Origin: Kalmusia sp. IMI 367209
Taxonomy: Eukaryota > Ascomycota > Dothideomycetes > Pleosporales > Didymosphaeriaceae
Length of the DNA: 64,000 nt
NCBI GenBank assembly: GCA_027946365.1
Contig: JAPEUQ010000024.1
Location: 124,001 to 188,000, forward strand
Direction of reading: 5' to 3'
Made by a program: the position numbers and the translations under genes
The notes under the pieces: generated by a model
What the model saw: the letters and a program-made list of their open reading frames with translations, nothing else
The model's database searches: none
What the model was told of the DNA's origin: nothing
In this document: piece after piece, positions 35,546-46,880 of the stretch
Position numbering within the stretch: the stretch's first letter is position 1
Layout: each line of letters starts with the position of its first letter

Positions 35546-37297
35546 TGGTCGCGTCATTTGAAATGATTCTCACGAGCATGGCACCAATCATACGTACCCG
35601 TCCAGGACGCGAGAAAAGGTGGAAAAATTCGAGCACGATTTTGCCTCTTCCTACACTAAACACTACCCTATCTCCTTTCCGTAACCCCCTGCCCTTTTCT
35701 ACTCCATATACCTCATACCCCTTTACCTCTTCTCGTATGTCATGTGCATAAAGCTGCTTTGTTTTCGGACTGTTATCACTTCTCTTTTCATCTGAGTATG
35801 CGCATACCCCCTTTTGCTTCGAGTTCATGCCCTTTCAATCAATGCTGCTGGTCTAGAGATACTACCTCAAGGGTACCTGGGGTGGACTGGTCATGTTTAC
35901 GCTGAGCGTAGTTTCTGTTGCACAGTGGAGGTCCGGCAGACGTCGCTCCGTGGGGTTGAACGATTACTTCTGGAGTCTGTCCATGTCAGGTAATGTTGAC
36001 ATATATATTTTCAGTTTGTTGCGAATTGAAGTCATAGCTTGTTCTTCCTCCTTATGCCGCGAACCAAGGTCAATCCAAAACAACTTCAGCGTGTGCATAT
36101 TCCATCCTACCATCTACAGGACTACAGGCTCCAAGTCCGGCGACGCATTGGAAACCGAATCGCTCCGCGATACATGCGCCCATTCTTGGGTGGACACTGC
36201 TTCCCCCCCTTGCCCGTTTCAAGGTCCACCACAGGCCGTCGTACCAATTTCGAATGGCGCCTTCCTATTCCAACGACGGGAAGCTTGCACGCCCCTATTC
36301 TGTCGGCGCGAAAGAGCGCGCATCGCAGTCGACGACGGGGAAGAGAATTATCCTCCCTAGCTGCATGCCCCTGCGTCTCGTTTGTTCAGGGTTCGGCATG
36401 CACGGCGGAATCGCGCTTACGCGGTGTCACGTGTCGTCGTCTTTTTCGTGGACGGAAAGGCCCCAAGCACTCTACGTCTTGTGACCCCCAACCCGCCGCC
36501 CCCCTCAAAAAAATAAAAAGAAATCATACTGATCGCGCAAGGACTTTTGCATGACTTATTCTGAGGCGATAGAGAAAGCACTATTTTCGGTGTTCGTGGG
36601 GACGCGGTTCTCCCCTGTGGCACCGGGACGCAGGACGGTACGGTACGGTACGGTACAGGCAACTGTGGTTCAGGAGTTGACAGCTGTAGCGTATCCTGCG
36701 TACCGTGGGTAGTCGTCGGTCTTGATGTGTATTGCGATCAGAAGATGCGTGCTAGATCGTGAGGTGTCTTGTGTCCTCGGATGCTGGGAGAAAAATATGT
36801 ATGAAGCATACTACGAAGAAGTACCCATCGGCAAAGTATTGCTATCCTATCTACTGCGACTATCTCTGCATCTGTAGCCAAAATGGCTGTCCTCATTGTG
36901 TGCGTCCAGGTGATCCGCACTAGTGATAATGTTGTATCCAAGATTGTACCCTCGGCTATCCCCAGTGCCTCCAATCTATGCTCAATTCTCCTCAAACGAC
37001 AAACGTGGTCGGCGCGCCGGCCGGGGTATAGAACATAGGAAAACGTAATGATATAGGTCCATGTGGGTATCATCTGTAGCATGCGACACAATGAACGAAA
37101 ACGCCAACGTTGAATGCCGGTGGCCCAAAAACGCCGTGCTATGCGTAGTGTGATGATGCTTGCTGGGAAACGTCGACAGAGCTGAGTGGTTATGCAAGCT
37201 GTATAACGGAGACTGTGTAGGCCGTGGCGTCATTGAAGTAATATATGTTGTGCAAGTGTGTCGAAAAATATTCAAGCGGTAGCTTGAATGTACCATG
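35546..37297. other. Convergent intergenic region
   Basis: Both flanking genes end here. It is a long region for two 3' UTRs (1.75 kb), yet the frames at 35893-36360 and 36039-36554 show no motifs or introns. A T/C-rich 3' UTR follows the septin stop. No RNA gene was recognised. Confidence 0.45.
36635..36654 (+). repeat. Pentanucleotide repeat (ACGGT)4
   Basis: Four perfect tandem copies in the region between septin and the coiled-coil gene. Confidence 0.85.
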
Positions 37298-39082
37298 TCA
37301 GAGAACTCGAACGACCGGAGCATATTCGGGATCTGTTGTCTCCGGCCAGTCTGCGTGAGGTAGCGGTCCGTTGAGTGGCACTCCGGTTTCCTTTTCCCAT
37401 TCCTTCCTCCAGATCTCGAATCTTAGGTTCCATCTGCGGTCTATCCTGCTTCTCCTCGTCTGGATGACGGCATCTAGCTGACCGGTGTCTTTCACGTACT
37501 GCAACTCTTGCGTACGCTTCTCCTTGTCATGATCTACATCCAGTTGCTGTAATTCTGTTTGTTGTTTCTGAAGTCTAACCTGGATGTCCCTCTCTTGCCT
37601 GGCCCTTAGAACATTGATAGCGCTTGCGTGCTTCGCGGGCAGCTTTGTTTGAATGATGCGCTGACGCTCGAGCTTACTGCGGTCCTCATCTGTGACAATA
37701 TACGTGATTTCTGGATTTGTAGGATTCGGGCCCGAACAATATGCCTCCATGTACTTGAGAGCTGTCGCAACATTCTGTGTCTCCGTAGCATGGGCAGTGC
37801 GAAGATCGTGTTCCATGCCCAACTGAAACTCATCCAGACGCTCGAGTTGCTGGACGTGCTACAAAACATAAGTAAAATGACGTGAGGCAATTTGTAGGGT
37901 TGACATACTTGTTTCGTTTTCTCAGTCTTGGAATGCTCCAACTGAACTGCGAGGCGCTCTAATAAGCATTGGAAGTGTGCAAATAAAGCCTTACGTTGGC
38001 TGCCCTCGAATACAGAAACTCGCTCGAGTTGTTCGCTCTGCTCCACCTTCAGTTTCTGGAACGCCTCGCTTGCGAGGGCGACACTGAGCCGAGCCTCCTC
38101 TTCCTCGTTTGTTCCATAGGACGGCGTCGCTAGTACGGTGGAGGATTCCATCACAGGCGTATGTGTGTCCAGAGCATGAGGCAGATCGATAGATGACATT
38201 CCGTTTTCGCTGTATCCAGAGTCGCGAAGCGATGCGGCGTGGGGCGACGACGAGAAGTTTTCAGTCACCAGATCTACCTCTGCGCCGGTTAGAACCATTC
38301 CAAGCACGTCTCGTGGTAAAGGCAGACCACAACAGGCCGGCGTAGCTCCATCTTTTCTTCCTAGAGCCTCCTGGACGTGTACTCGAATTGCGTATTTGGA
38401 GAGCGAGTGCCCGCATTCGAGCCTTGGACTCTGTGGCTTGAGGTGATGGCCGTGGTGGGAACGAGACGAGCAAGCACTAGGAAACGCAGTGAGAAACAGA
38501 GCCGTGCAACCCATACCGCCGAACTAACCTAGAATCTTTCCTGAACATGGAGAACAGCGCTGAAGCACGCTTCGGTCTCTTGGCGCCCTGTGCGCGTGTG
38601 GAAGCAATGGAATGTAGCGAGATGGCGTTGGAGAAACTCGAGGAAGAATGTCTGTGTTGCATACCCGACCGGGGGCTATCCGGCACAGCATCGTTTCTGT
38701 CTAGTGACAACGATGCCCGCACAAGGGGAGGCGGCATTCGCGAAATGGGCGACTGGTCCGGATTGTCGCGGGAGGTGCGCGACGGTAGTGAGGTGAAGGC
38801 AGTGGACTGGGTTTCGCGGGAGTGGATAGACATGGAGCTCCTTTGCTCACTCTGCAGAGACATGGTGGACAGTGAGGTCGAAATGTCTACGACATCGGGG
38901 ATAACGAGGAACAGATCCGGGTCCTCGATGCCGCTTTCCCTCGCAGCAGCGGTGAGCTTGGTCTCCAGATCTTCTTCATTTTCGCTCGGCGGGAGAAGTA
39001 GTGCTTGTGCAAGGTAGAGGGCGTCGTCGAAGATAGGCGCGGTCGTGAGGCCGGCGAAACAATCGCCCCCAACATCCGTCAT
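37298..39082 (-). CDS. Coiled-coil protein with partial RING-like Cys/His motif
   Basis: Exons 39082-38529, 38476-37909 and 37858-37298 encode 560 residues. The first third is Ser-rich with an acidic helical start (DDALYLAQALLLPPSENEEDLETKL). Near residues 205-250 a LECGHSLSKYAI...TPACCGLPLP block resembles the second half of the RING-like zinc site common in fungal ubiquitin-ligase-type proteins (C-G-H, then CC followed by LP). The first Cys pair of a RING is not evident, so the site is incomplete or unorthodox. Residues 325-520 form a long charged coiled coil (KLKVEQSEQLERV; LRARQERDIQVRLQKQQTEL). The last 40 residues contain IWRKEWEKETG. The function is unknown; it could be a scaffold or a divergent E3. 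A longer upstream open frame exists, but its extra residues look like leader sequence. Confidence 0.75.
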
Positions 39083-40591
39083 TGCTATCGCGCCCGAGCG
39101 CTCATATGAAGGGTTGTGGTGAAATAGCCGGTAGCTTATCGTGTGCGCGCGAGGACTGAGCAGTGGTGGGGTAATGCTGCGGGACCACTTGGGCGCTGCG
39201 GCGAGCGATGCTCGAGGCGACCGGCTTCGGGCAGCAATTGTGCGGGCAAAAGGCGTTTGGAGAAAAGAGCAGACGAGGAGTATATCTATGGAGCAAAGAC
39301 GAGCGCGGGGACCAATCCTATCGTGGGAGACCCGACCCTGGTCAATCAACCGCGGCTGCCACACAGCTCCACCACAAGCGCACCGGCTCTCCTGTCAACC
39401 GGGATGTGGAACTAGCAGCGCCTTCACCGCTCTACCGTGCGTCAGCATCCCCATCGTAGCCCTCGCAGCCCTCGCTGCTGCCCCTGCCCTGAGGTCCTGA
39501 GGTCCTGAGGTCCTGAGGTCCTACTCTGCTACCGTGGCCACCATGGAGCGGCATCCGGAAATGAGCAACTATAAATGAGATCGCTGGCTGTGCTGCCACT
39601 GCTAGCCCGTCGTGATCAGGCGCCCGCTTGGGCTAACGCTCGGTCGATCTTTGATCAACGTCAGACCACGGAAAGGTAGGCCTACTACGAGATGATCTCG
39701 TTGCATTCAAAGGAGATATCTGCAATTCTCGCATTTGCCAACTGCGAGCGGCTGCCTGTTCTGCTTTTCGACACGTCATTGCGAAAGAGGTTTACGCTGC
39801 ATTGAACGTCTCGCGCAAGGAAAGTCGGTCAGTCCAGATGGTTTCACCACCTCGGGCCAGCTTGCAGCAGAGACACCGATACATCTCATACCACAACACC
39901 CCATGGTAAATGTTTCGACATCGCAACCGGTAGGGTAGATGTGGGTTGTTATAATAGGAAGTATTCGCCCACCATCTGCAGTGCTTTTTCCTGCCGCGCT
40001 AGTAATCACATCATCTGCTCAAGAACTCGACTTGGCTGAGATAGCAGCATACTGCGCTTGTGATATACTTGTTCCAAAGGATCAACGTCCAATGTGGATG
40101 CGCATCATGTGCGAAAGGCGGTCTGCGCCCTGCCAGCGCTCGACTGCAGATACGAAAAAACGGTGATGAGTCCCAGGATGAGTCCAGACGCACTAGCGAG
40201 TTCACAAAGCTTCTTTGGGTATGTTGTACAGATGCAATGCAGCCAAGAGACAGACCCCGCTTGCCCGATACGGCCCAGCAATGCTGGAGATGCCACTTTT
40301 GAATCTTCGTGCTATCAACCCCAAAATGTGGAAAAGTGATATAAACAGGTTTGAAGAAAGCGTCTATTAAAAGGAATAAGTGCCCGACTCGGGGCCTTCG
40401 CGTGAAGGGATCAATACATGCCCACGAAACGAGATGATACAAATGGACCGGGTGTGCACTGGCTCATCGGCAGAGCCTCAAAAGATGCGGTAAGGAAAAG
40501 CCAGCAGGGCTGGTGTCGATGCGTCCCTCTTGTCTGAACGCCGTACGCACAAGTGCCGATCAAGCACAATAGAACAAAAAAATACGAGCGC
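39083..40591. other. Intergenic region, promoter of coiled-coil gene and 3' flank of SED5
   Basis: No gene is supported. Overlapping GC-rich frames near 39141-39500 and 40060-40340 lack motifs. The antisense frame running from SED5 to 40411 is the out-of-frame continuation after the SED5 frameshift, not a separate coding region. Confidence 0.5.
39489..39520 (+). repeat. 8-base tandem repeat (CTGAGGTC)4
   Basis: Four perfect head-to-tail copies of an 8-base unit in the upstream region of the coiled-coil gene. Confidence 0.9.
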
Positions 40592-41676
40592 CTAACCAGC
40601 AACAAGCACCCATAGCAAGAAAACTGCGCTACATTAGCTTGACTCCAAATTGAGCATCTCGAGTGGACGTACATATCATGAGGACCCCAAACATCTTGGC
40701 GACAAGCCACCTGTTGCCTTGCACGCGGTTCCAGTACTTCATCAACTCGCGCTGTGCGCCTTCCACATTGTCCACGACGTCCTCGGTGTTGGCATCGATG
40801 CGCTGAATCTGCTCGCCCTGTTCGGACACCATCTGCGCCAGCTGGCCCGAATATGCTTCCGAGTTCCGATATCGTGCTCTCAATGGATTCTATCGCATGA
40901 CCTCGTTGCTGGATGTATTGGTTGGGTGCCTGGGCTTCCTCCATGAGTAGGAGCTGTTGATCCGATTGCGCGCCGCCTCGTGTAAGTGCCGACGATCCAG
41001 ATGGGTCAAGAGACAAGAGGTCTTGCTGCGCAGCACTCGTGTTTCGGAAACCTCCCGGTGATCGTCCCCGTTGTGGTGTCTGGTAAAGCGGCGAATCTGT
41101 CCTGCTGGGATCCAGGCTCGTCTGCGAATGTGATGCAGCGGAGGAGAGAAACTGTTCAGTTCGTGATCGCGATGCCTGCATGTTCTTCGTCCGTACTTCG
41201 AGTACGTCCTTGAAACTGCCACCCACGTTCTGGAGCTTATCCTTTAGCATGACAACCACCTGGTGATTATGCTCGCCTTCCTGGTCGGCGCCAGGCTTTG
41301 TTTTTGGATGTTGTTTGCTCGTGAGACTTTGAAGGTCTTGAATTTGCCGCGACAATTGTGCCATGTCTTGCTTGATGACGAAAGTAAGCTCATCAATCTC
41401 GACCGGCCGGTCGTCGAAGAGCGTCTTCCTCCGTGCTAGTTGAGCGAGGCGCTCTAGTTTCGCCATCGTGCCTGTGATTCCGCGCGCAACCTCATTGGCA
41501 CTCCGCTGGAATTCGGAGTGCTTGCGTTGCGCCGAGGTGCCATTTGCTTCGGCCTTCTGTTGGGCGGAAAGGAGAGATTGCCGTTGCGCTCCAGTCTTCG
41601 ATTGCGCGTGCCGTCGCTGTGCTTGTGCGAGGATCGAGCGGAACTCGTCCGTACGATCCTGTATGGACACAGCCAT
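40592..41676 (-). CDS. SED5: Qa-SNARE syntaxin-5 (Sed5), with apparent +1 frameshift
   Basis: The start MAVSIQDRTDEF is typical of Sed5, which mediates ER-Golgi and intra-Golgi fusion. Three-helix Habc segments are followed by the SNARE motif: frame 1 reads HAIESIESTISELGSIF, and frame 2 continues GQLAQMVSEQGEQIQRIDAN with the ionic-layer Gln. NRWLVAKMFGVLMI follows and then, after a 49-nt intron (40624-40672), the 32-nt last exon completes the membrane anchor FFLLWVLVAG and stop. The frames join only if one C of CCC (40846-40848) is dropped. The corrected length is 344 residues; yeast Sed5 has 340. No intron can explain the switch. SED5 is essential in yeast, so a sequencing indel is more likely than a dead gene. 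Uncorrected, translation would read out of frame for another 140 codons. Confidence 0.92.
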
Positions 41677-42533
41677 TGTATGGGATGTTGTGCGGTAGCG
41701 GTGCACCTATGAACGAGGGGGCGAGGGCGGTGCCGTCACCGATTAGGGACAGACAGCAAGAGCCCAGTGTAGCCCAGTGTCTGATGGCGAGTGCGTTGGA
41801 GTCAGGGGCAGTGCGAGGGACGGTGGCGATGTCCGTGTCGGTCTTAAGAAGTTGGCGATGTTGCTGCGTGTTCACACTGACGCCGACAGTTCTGTCGCCG
41901 CTATCCGCTGTCAACGCCGGTAATTTCCAAAGATGCCTTCCTTTCTAGAGTGTCGAAGTTCGCGAACAGTATGAGCGCCTCGTCAGGGGGTTATTTGCGA
42001 TCGCTGGTGTGGAGTGTCGAATGTAAAGGAAATGTAGTCTGGGTTGGCGATGTCCTTTCACGGAGGTAGCGGCGCGGCTGGCTAGCCTTCCTTCGAGTGG
42101 CGCCAGGGCCCGCCAGCGCCTCGATGTTGGCAGCTCAGGCAAATGTCTGCTTCACACATCTGACCTCCACGTTCGCTGGAGCGTCTTCGCATCGGCGCGC
42201 GTCATCTCCCTCGACTTCGCAGACGGACGGCAGTCTCATCATCTCGCAGTCTCGCAGCCTCATAGGCGCGCCCCCCCTCGTAGTCCGTGCAGCCTTGCTT
42301 TGCCGTCGCGCCCGAGCATCACCCTCGTTACCCCATCCGGGAAGCTTGCACTGCTCTCCCTCCTCTCGTGGCAGTACTTTTGCTACTGGCACCCGCCGGT
42401 TACCGTTCTGCGCATCTTGCGTATCCTGCGTATCCTGTGACAGCCGGCTTAGACCTCATCCCACAGCTTGGGGAACCCATAGGCCATGCTGCTGCATAGC
42501 GCTACGCGGTGATCCTCCACATCATTAGACATC
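41677..42533. other. Divergent promoter between SED5 and the 1207-residue protein gene
   Basis: The two flanking starts face away from each other across 857 bases. The region is GC-rich near 42060-42530, and its open frames look like composition artefacts. Confidence 0.5.
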
Positions 42534-45500
42534 ATGTCTGGCCCATATCGCTTTACACCAGAGTCTGCCAGGTCGCCCCTGTAAGTCCTTTTCTTTTTTT
42601 TACATAGCAAGCTATTGAAAGAGGTATGGTGACTGCGTCCCTGAAGCCCCTAGACACTTGCAAGAATGTCTTTGGTGAAGACGTCAGACCAGATCATGGA
42701 AATGGAAGGCACGATGCGAGCCGCAGGCTTGTTAGAGATGGACGAGCCAAGGATGACTACCAGATGGCCAGCCTCCCTTCGCTCTACGTCAGGTGCATTC
42801 TTCCATGGCTCGCGTAGTGCTTGGTTCTCACGAAAGATGACCGCGATACTGATACGTTCCCAGCGACCGCCGACCGCAGAACCCGCTCCCCGCCCAGCCC
42901 GTATCATTTAAAACTAATGTTAATCGCATGAAGACGAAGAAATGGGTCGAGGCAAAGAAGAACGCATATGACGGTGACGATTGGGGAGACTATGACGAGT
43001 ACGACGAGTACGGCACAGAGCAGGAACCGCCGCCACCGGCCCAATATGCTGCGCCTTCAGCGCGAGGATACGGCCAGCGGTTCGAGCAGCCTGCGAGGAG
43101 TTTTACGGATCCGCATCGCCAAGGGCCTCCACAGCCTGGACGAAGGTACGCTATCATCAGCGCTCGAGACGCACCAAGTTTCCTTTTGCTGATTGAATCG
43201 TAGAAACTCATTCGAGGCGGGTGAGGAGCAGCGGGCCTTCTCTGCATCCACAGGTCACCCCCCGCAGGGCTTTCCTGAGCATATCACTCAACAGCCGCAA
43301 CAACAGCCGCAACAACAGCCCCTGAATCAGCAGTACGTGCATCCTGCGCTCAGGCAAACGAGCGGCGCCGAATCCGACATCAGCGATACACCGGAACATC
43401 GGAGAGATTTCAGCCCTTCTGCAATGCCTCCGCCGCTTCAAACGCGCATCTCGCCGACTCCAGCCAGCACAGCCGGCTCCCCTAGCACCCGATTTCCCCC
43501 GCGTAAGAGCAGCATAGGCCAGTCAGACTCACCTGCAGCTGCTTCTCCTCGCGATCGCGCCCCGAGCAACCCCGCGAAGCCCCTACCGTTCATCAGGCCT
43601 GCTGATATATACAAACGGTATGAGGAAGAGCGGGAAAAGGAGCGCGCGTCTCTGGATGAGCAACGCCCGAGTGTGGAAGCAGCATTCGAACAGGATTCGG
43701 CCAAGGTCCAACACCCAGTCTTGCCACCTGTGGGGGAAAGCGTCTCGACTTTCGACAACGACCTTCGCTCTGTAGTAGATCAAGCGTTTACGCGCGCCGA
43801 CGATCAGCGTTCGGTGCCACCCACGCCTATCACCAAGTCTGATTCGGGAGTTTCGAGGAGCAATACCGACAGTACGTCGGGCATTAGTCCGATAATGAGT
43901 CGAGTCCCCAGCTCGGCTGCGTCAGCGCTCAGGGCCCGGAACCAAGCTGGTGGCGACGGTAGTACACCTGTGATTGTTGAAGAAGCTGGTGAGAGTAGCA
44001 CTCCTGTCTCCCGGCCAACTTCTGCAGCGCTGCTGGGTAGTACACATCAGATTCCACGAAAGGCGTCGCCTAGCCATTCACGCAACATTTCGAGTTCGTC
44101 GTTGCCCCGCAGTGGTTTGACAACACCCAACGCCTCCGGGAGCCCAGCACGATCTCCCGTGATCGAACCTCAAGCCCACGTTCCCGAGCCAGAAACCGTT
44201 CAACTCTCCTCCAGTATACCGCTTGAGGCTACGCAAGTGTCTCCATCGACTGACGCTACTACTCGCGAAGCAGACATTGCAGATGCGATGAAGATGAATC
44301 AAGACAAAGCAATGCCAGAGCTTAGTGTGGCGGAGAAAGAGTCACAACAAGCTTTCTTGGAATCTCATCAAGCTTCGACTTCCATCGCGGACGCTGTACC
44401 ACGATCTCGGTCAGAATCTCCCAGCAAGGGGCGTGTGCAGGAATTGGCCGGTAAGTTTGGAGACGTATCACACTCTCGACGTGGTTCTACCCAGTCGAAT
44501 GCGTCCCACGTCAGTTTGCAGTCATGGGAGAGGAGCCAAGAAAATTCGCGCCCGACCTCTCCTACGAAGACTGCGAGTCCGTCTGTAGACAATATGAGCA
44601 TGAGGCCTTCTGCAGAGCGCGAGATAAGCTTTCGACCGAAGCTTCCTGGCCAATGGGAGTCTTATGCCACCAATGCTGCAACCCCTCCGAACGAACAGAG
44701 CAAGGAAGTCAGCAGCGAAAGCTTCCCAGCCACGACCCAAAACGTGTCTTCGCCTCTTGGAGAAATCGACCTGACACCAACTACCGCAAAGCATTCCGTC
44801 TCGCCAGTAGACCCGTCCAAACCGGCCCCAGATCCTCTGGCAGAGCCACTAACTGATCCTTTGGCCGCCCTCAAAGCTGCAGGTGCGGCAGTAGGTGAGG
44901 CAGTTCAAACATCCATAGGCTTGAAATCATCACACGACGAGGCACCGCAGCGAGAACACACCCACGGTAACGTGTTACCGCGACCTCTTCAGTTGTATCG
45001 CGAAGAGTCATCCGTATCGACGATACCGCCCACTCCTCCTGCGAAGGATACTCCAGAATCGGAGGAGATGCCACCGCCGCCACCCTTGAAAGAGAAAGGC
45101 TTCGAGCCACATTCGTCCACGTCGGATACAACCCCTGAGAGGCCTATCATGTTGCCTCAGTTGAGCACGGACACGTCGGCTGATGACGAAGAAAGTGATA
45201 GACTGCGGAAGGAAATCGTGGCTAGTCTAAGCCCTCTCCAGACCGCAACCACCTCAACTCCAAGACCTAATCCAGCCTCACTTCATGCCGACACCGGGCC
45301 TATAAATCGAGAAAGTTCTCTGTTTCCGAGCGAGTATGAAAGCTACTGGGCAGATGGTGATGGTACGCCTCCACGACCATCGCATGATCTGGGTCATGAT
45401 CGTGATGGACAAACACGCTTGAGCATCGGAAATACTGTCACAGCAGACCCTCTGACACAATCGCCAGAAGATGCTACTAAACCATCTATCCTCACACGCT

Positions 45501-46498
45501 TTAGCTGGGAGGATAGCGGTTCCGGCCTTCTGAACAACAAGTCGCAAGAGACCCCAACAACAACAGCAACTGAATCTACAAGACAGGCCGAAGAGGAAGA
45601 AAAGATCCCCGTACCAGCCATCGAAAAGGCGGCGGCAGAGCATGGATCTGGGGAATTCCCCCATCCTTACTTCGGTCCCGCGCATGGTGTCGCTACTGTC
45701 AAGCCAGAGCCTATTAGTGACGCCGATCTGAACGCTCGCTCGTCTGCCACGGGATCTGCAAAACCACCTGTGAGCCCACCGCAGCCAGAGGATGTTCGCA
45801 CACCATCACCCGCTCCAGGCCTTCACGTGGTCAACTCTGCTCTAAACCCTGAAGCAGTAGATTTACCTCCTCGCCTCAGCCATGAAGTTTCTCCGGCATC
45901 TGACCAAGATTCGCCCGTACTAAATCAAGATTCAGGACAGGAGATCGATGCGAACTCTGCTATAGGTGCGCCTCCTCATAGCTCTCAGGAACCCACCATG
46001 AACTCTCCCGTGTCAGATAAACCCCTCGGATTTCGAGACATAGTGAACATGAAGTCTCCAGTGGAGAGAATCACGAATTACAACAAGACACGTGAATATT
46101 GGGCACATGCTGATCACGGGCTGAGTGACTGGATTACCACTGCGGTGAGCACGAATCCAGACCTCGTTACGCAGCCCTACTCGCCACCCCGGCCCAATGT
46201 GGCTACATCTGGAACAATGCGCCATAGACCTACCGGTTCCCTATCTTTATTTGGCAAACATGGCACAAGTGGTCAACAAGCAGAGTCAGCCAGCCCTTCA
46301 TCATCCCAAGTCCCAACAACTCCGACTTCAGCGCCATCCCACCAAGGAAGCGGGAGGAGTGCTAGTCATCAAATGCAAGCTAAAGGGAAGGATCTTTTGC
46401 ATACAGCTGGCGTGTTGAGTGGTAAAGGAATGACGGGTGCGAAGGGCCTCTTTGCCAAGGGCAAAAGCCGCTTCAAGAGCGACAAGGTAGATAAATGA
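42534..46498 (+). CDS. Large mostly disordered fungal protein with KKWVEAK...DGDDWG motif (gene A)
   Basis: Exons 42534-42580, 42864-43145 and 43204-46498 encode 1207 residues; the 283-nt first intron is unusually long for this window, the second is 58 nt. The start MSGPYRFTPESARSPL and the block VSFKTNVNRMKTKKW followed by VEAKKNAYDGDDWGDYDEYD (about 30-75) are the most protein-like parts and look conserved among filamentous ascomycetes. A polyglutamine/proline patch (near 135-150) and about 900 residues of Ser/Pro/Thr-rich sequence follow, with one predicted helix (DIYKRYEEEREKERASLDEQ). Near the end, FRDIVNMKSPVERITNYNKT then REYWAHADHGLSDWI (about 1030-1070) forms a second ordered block. 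The C-terminus KGLFAKGKSRFKSDKVDK is basic and amphipathic. No known domain was recognised; a cortical or trafficking scaffold is only a guess. Confidence 0.85.
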
Positions 46499-46542
46499 TT
46501 TTTCTTTTTCTTTTTCTTTTTCTTTTTCTTTTTCTTTTTTTT
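46499..46542 (+). repeat. (TTTTTC)n tract directly after stop codon
   Basis: An imperfect pyrimidine microsatellite of about six TTTTTC units ending in T8 starts at the base after the TGA of gene A, so it lies in its 3' UTR. Confidence 0.9.
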
Positions 46543-46880
46543 CCGTTTCTTTTTCCTTTACGACATGATCCGACGATGCAACCCACGATTTTTGTTGTTC
46601 TGGCAGGCAAATGGGACTGCAACAGATGCTCGGACTCTTGGCTCGGCTGTTTCCTAGTTCTGTGGGCGTCTTCATCACCTCTTCCCTTCTTGGCCCTAAT
46701 TTTCCATCCGATGTCACCACAATCCATGTATAATTAGGGCCAATATAATTTTTCCATGATTATGTGATCCATTGCATTCTCTACCCCGAGATATGAGTAC
46801 ATGTGTTGATGGTGATGTAGGCCTCGGAATCGGAACCGTCATCTCGCGAAGCTTCGGAAGAGCCATCGGACATCGGCAGC
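46543..46880. other. Short intergenic region between the two giant genes
   Basis: Only about 380 bases separate two long co-directional genes. The frame is open upstream of the second ATG to an AG at 46819 (SESEPSSREASEEPSD), so an extra 5' exon of that gene is possible; none could be placed. Confidence 0.45.

Noticed and set aside
40411..40845. Long minus-strand open frame continuing after the SED5 frameshift
   Set aside because: It is the wrong register of SED5. The adjacent frame carries the conserved SNARE helix and membrane anchor.
42666..42911. ORF inside the first intron of gene A as an extra exon
   Set aside because: Joining it breaks the frame to the conserved KKWVEAK block, whereas direct splicing from 42580 to 42864 keeps it.
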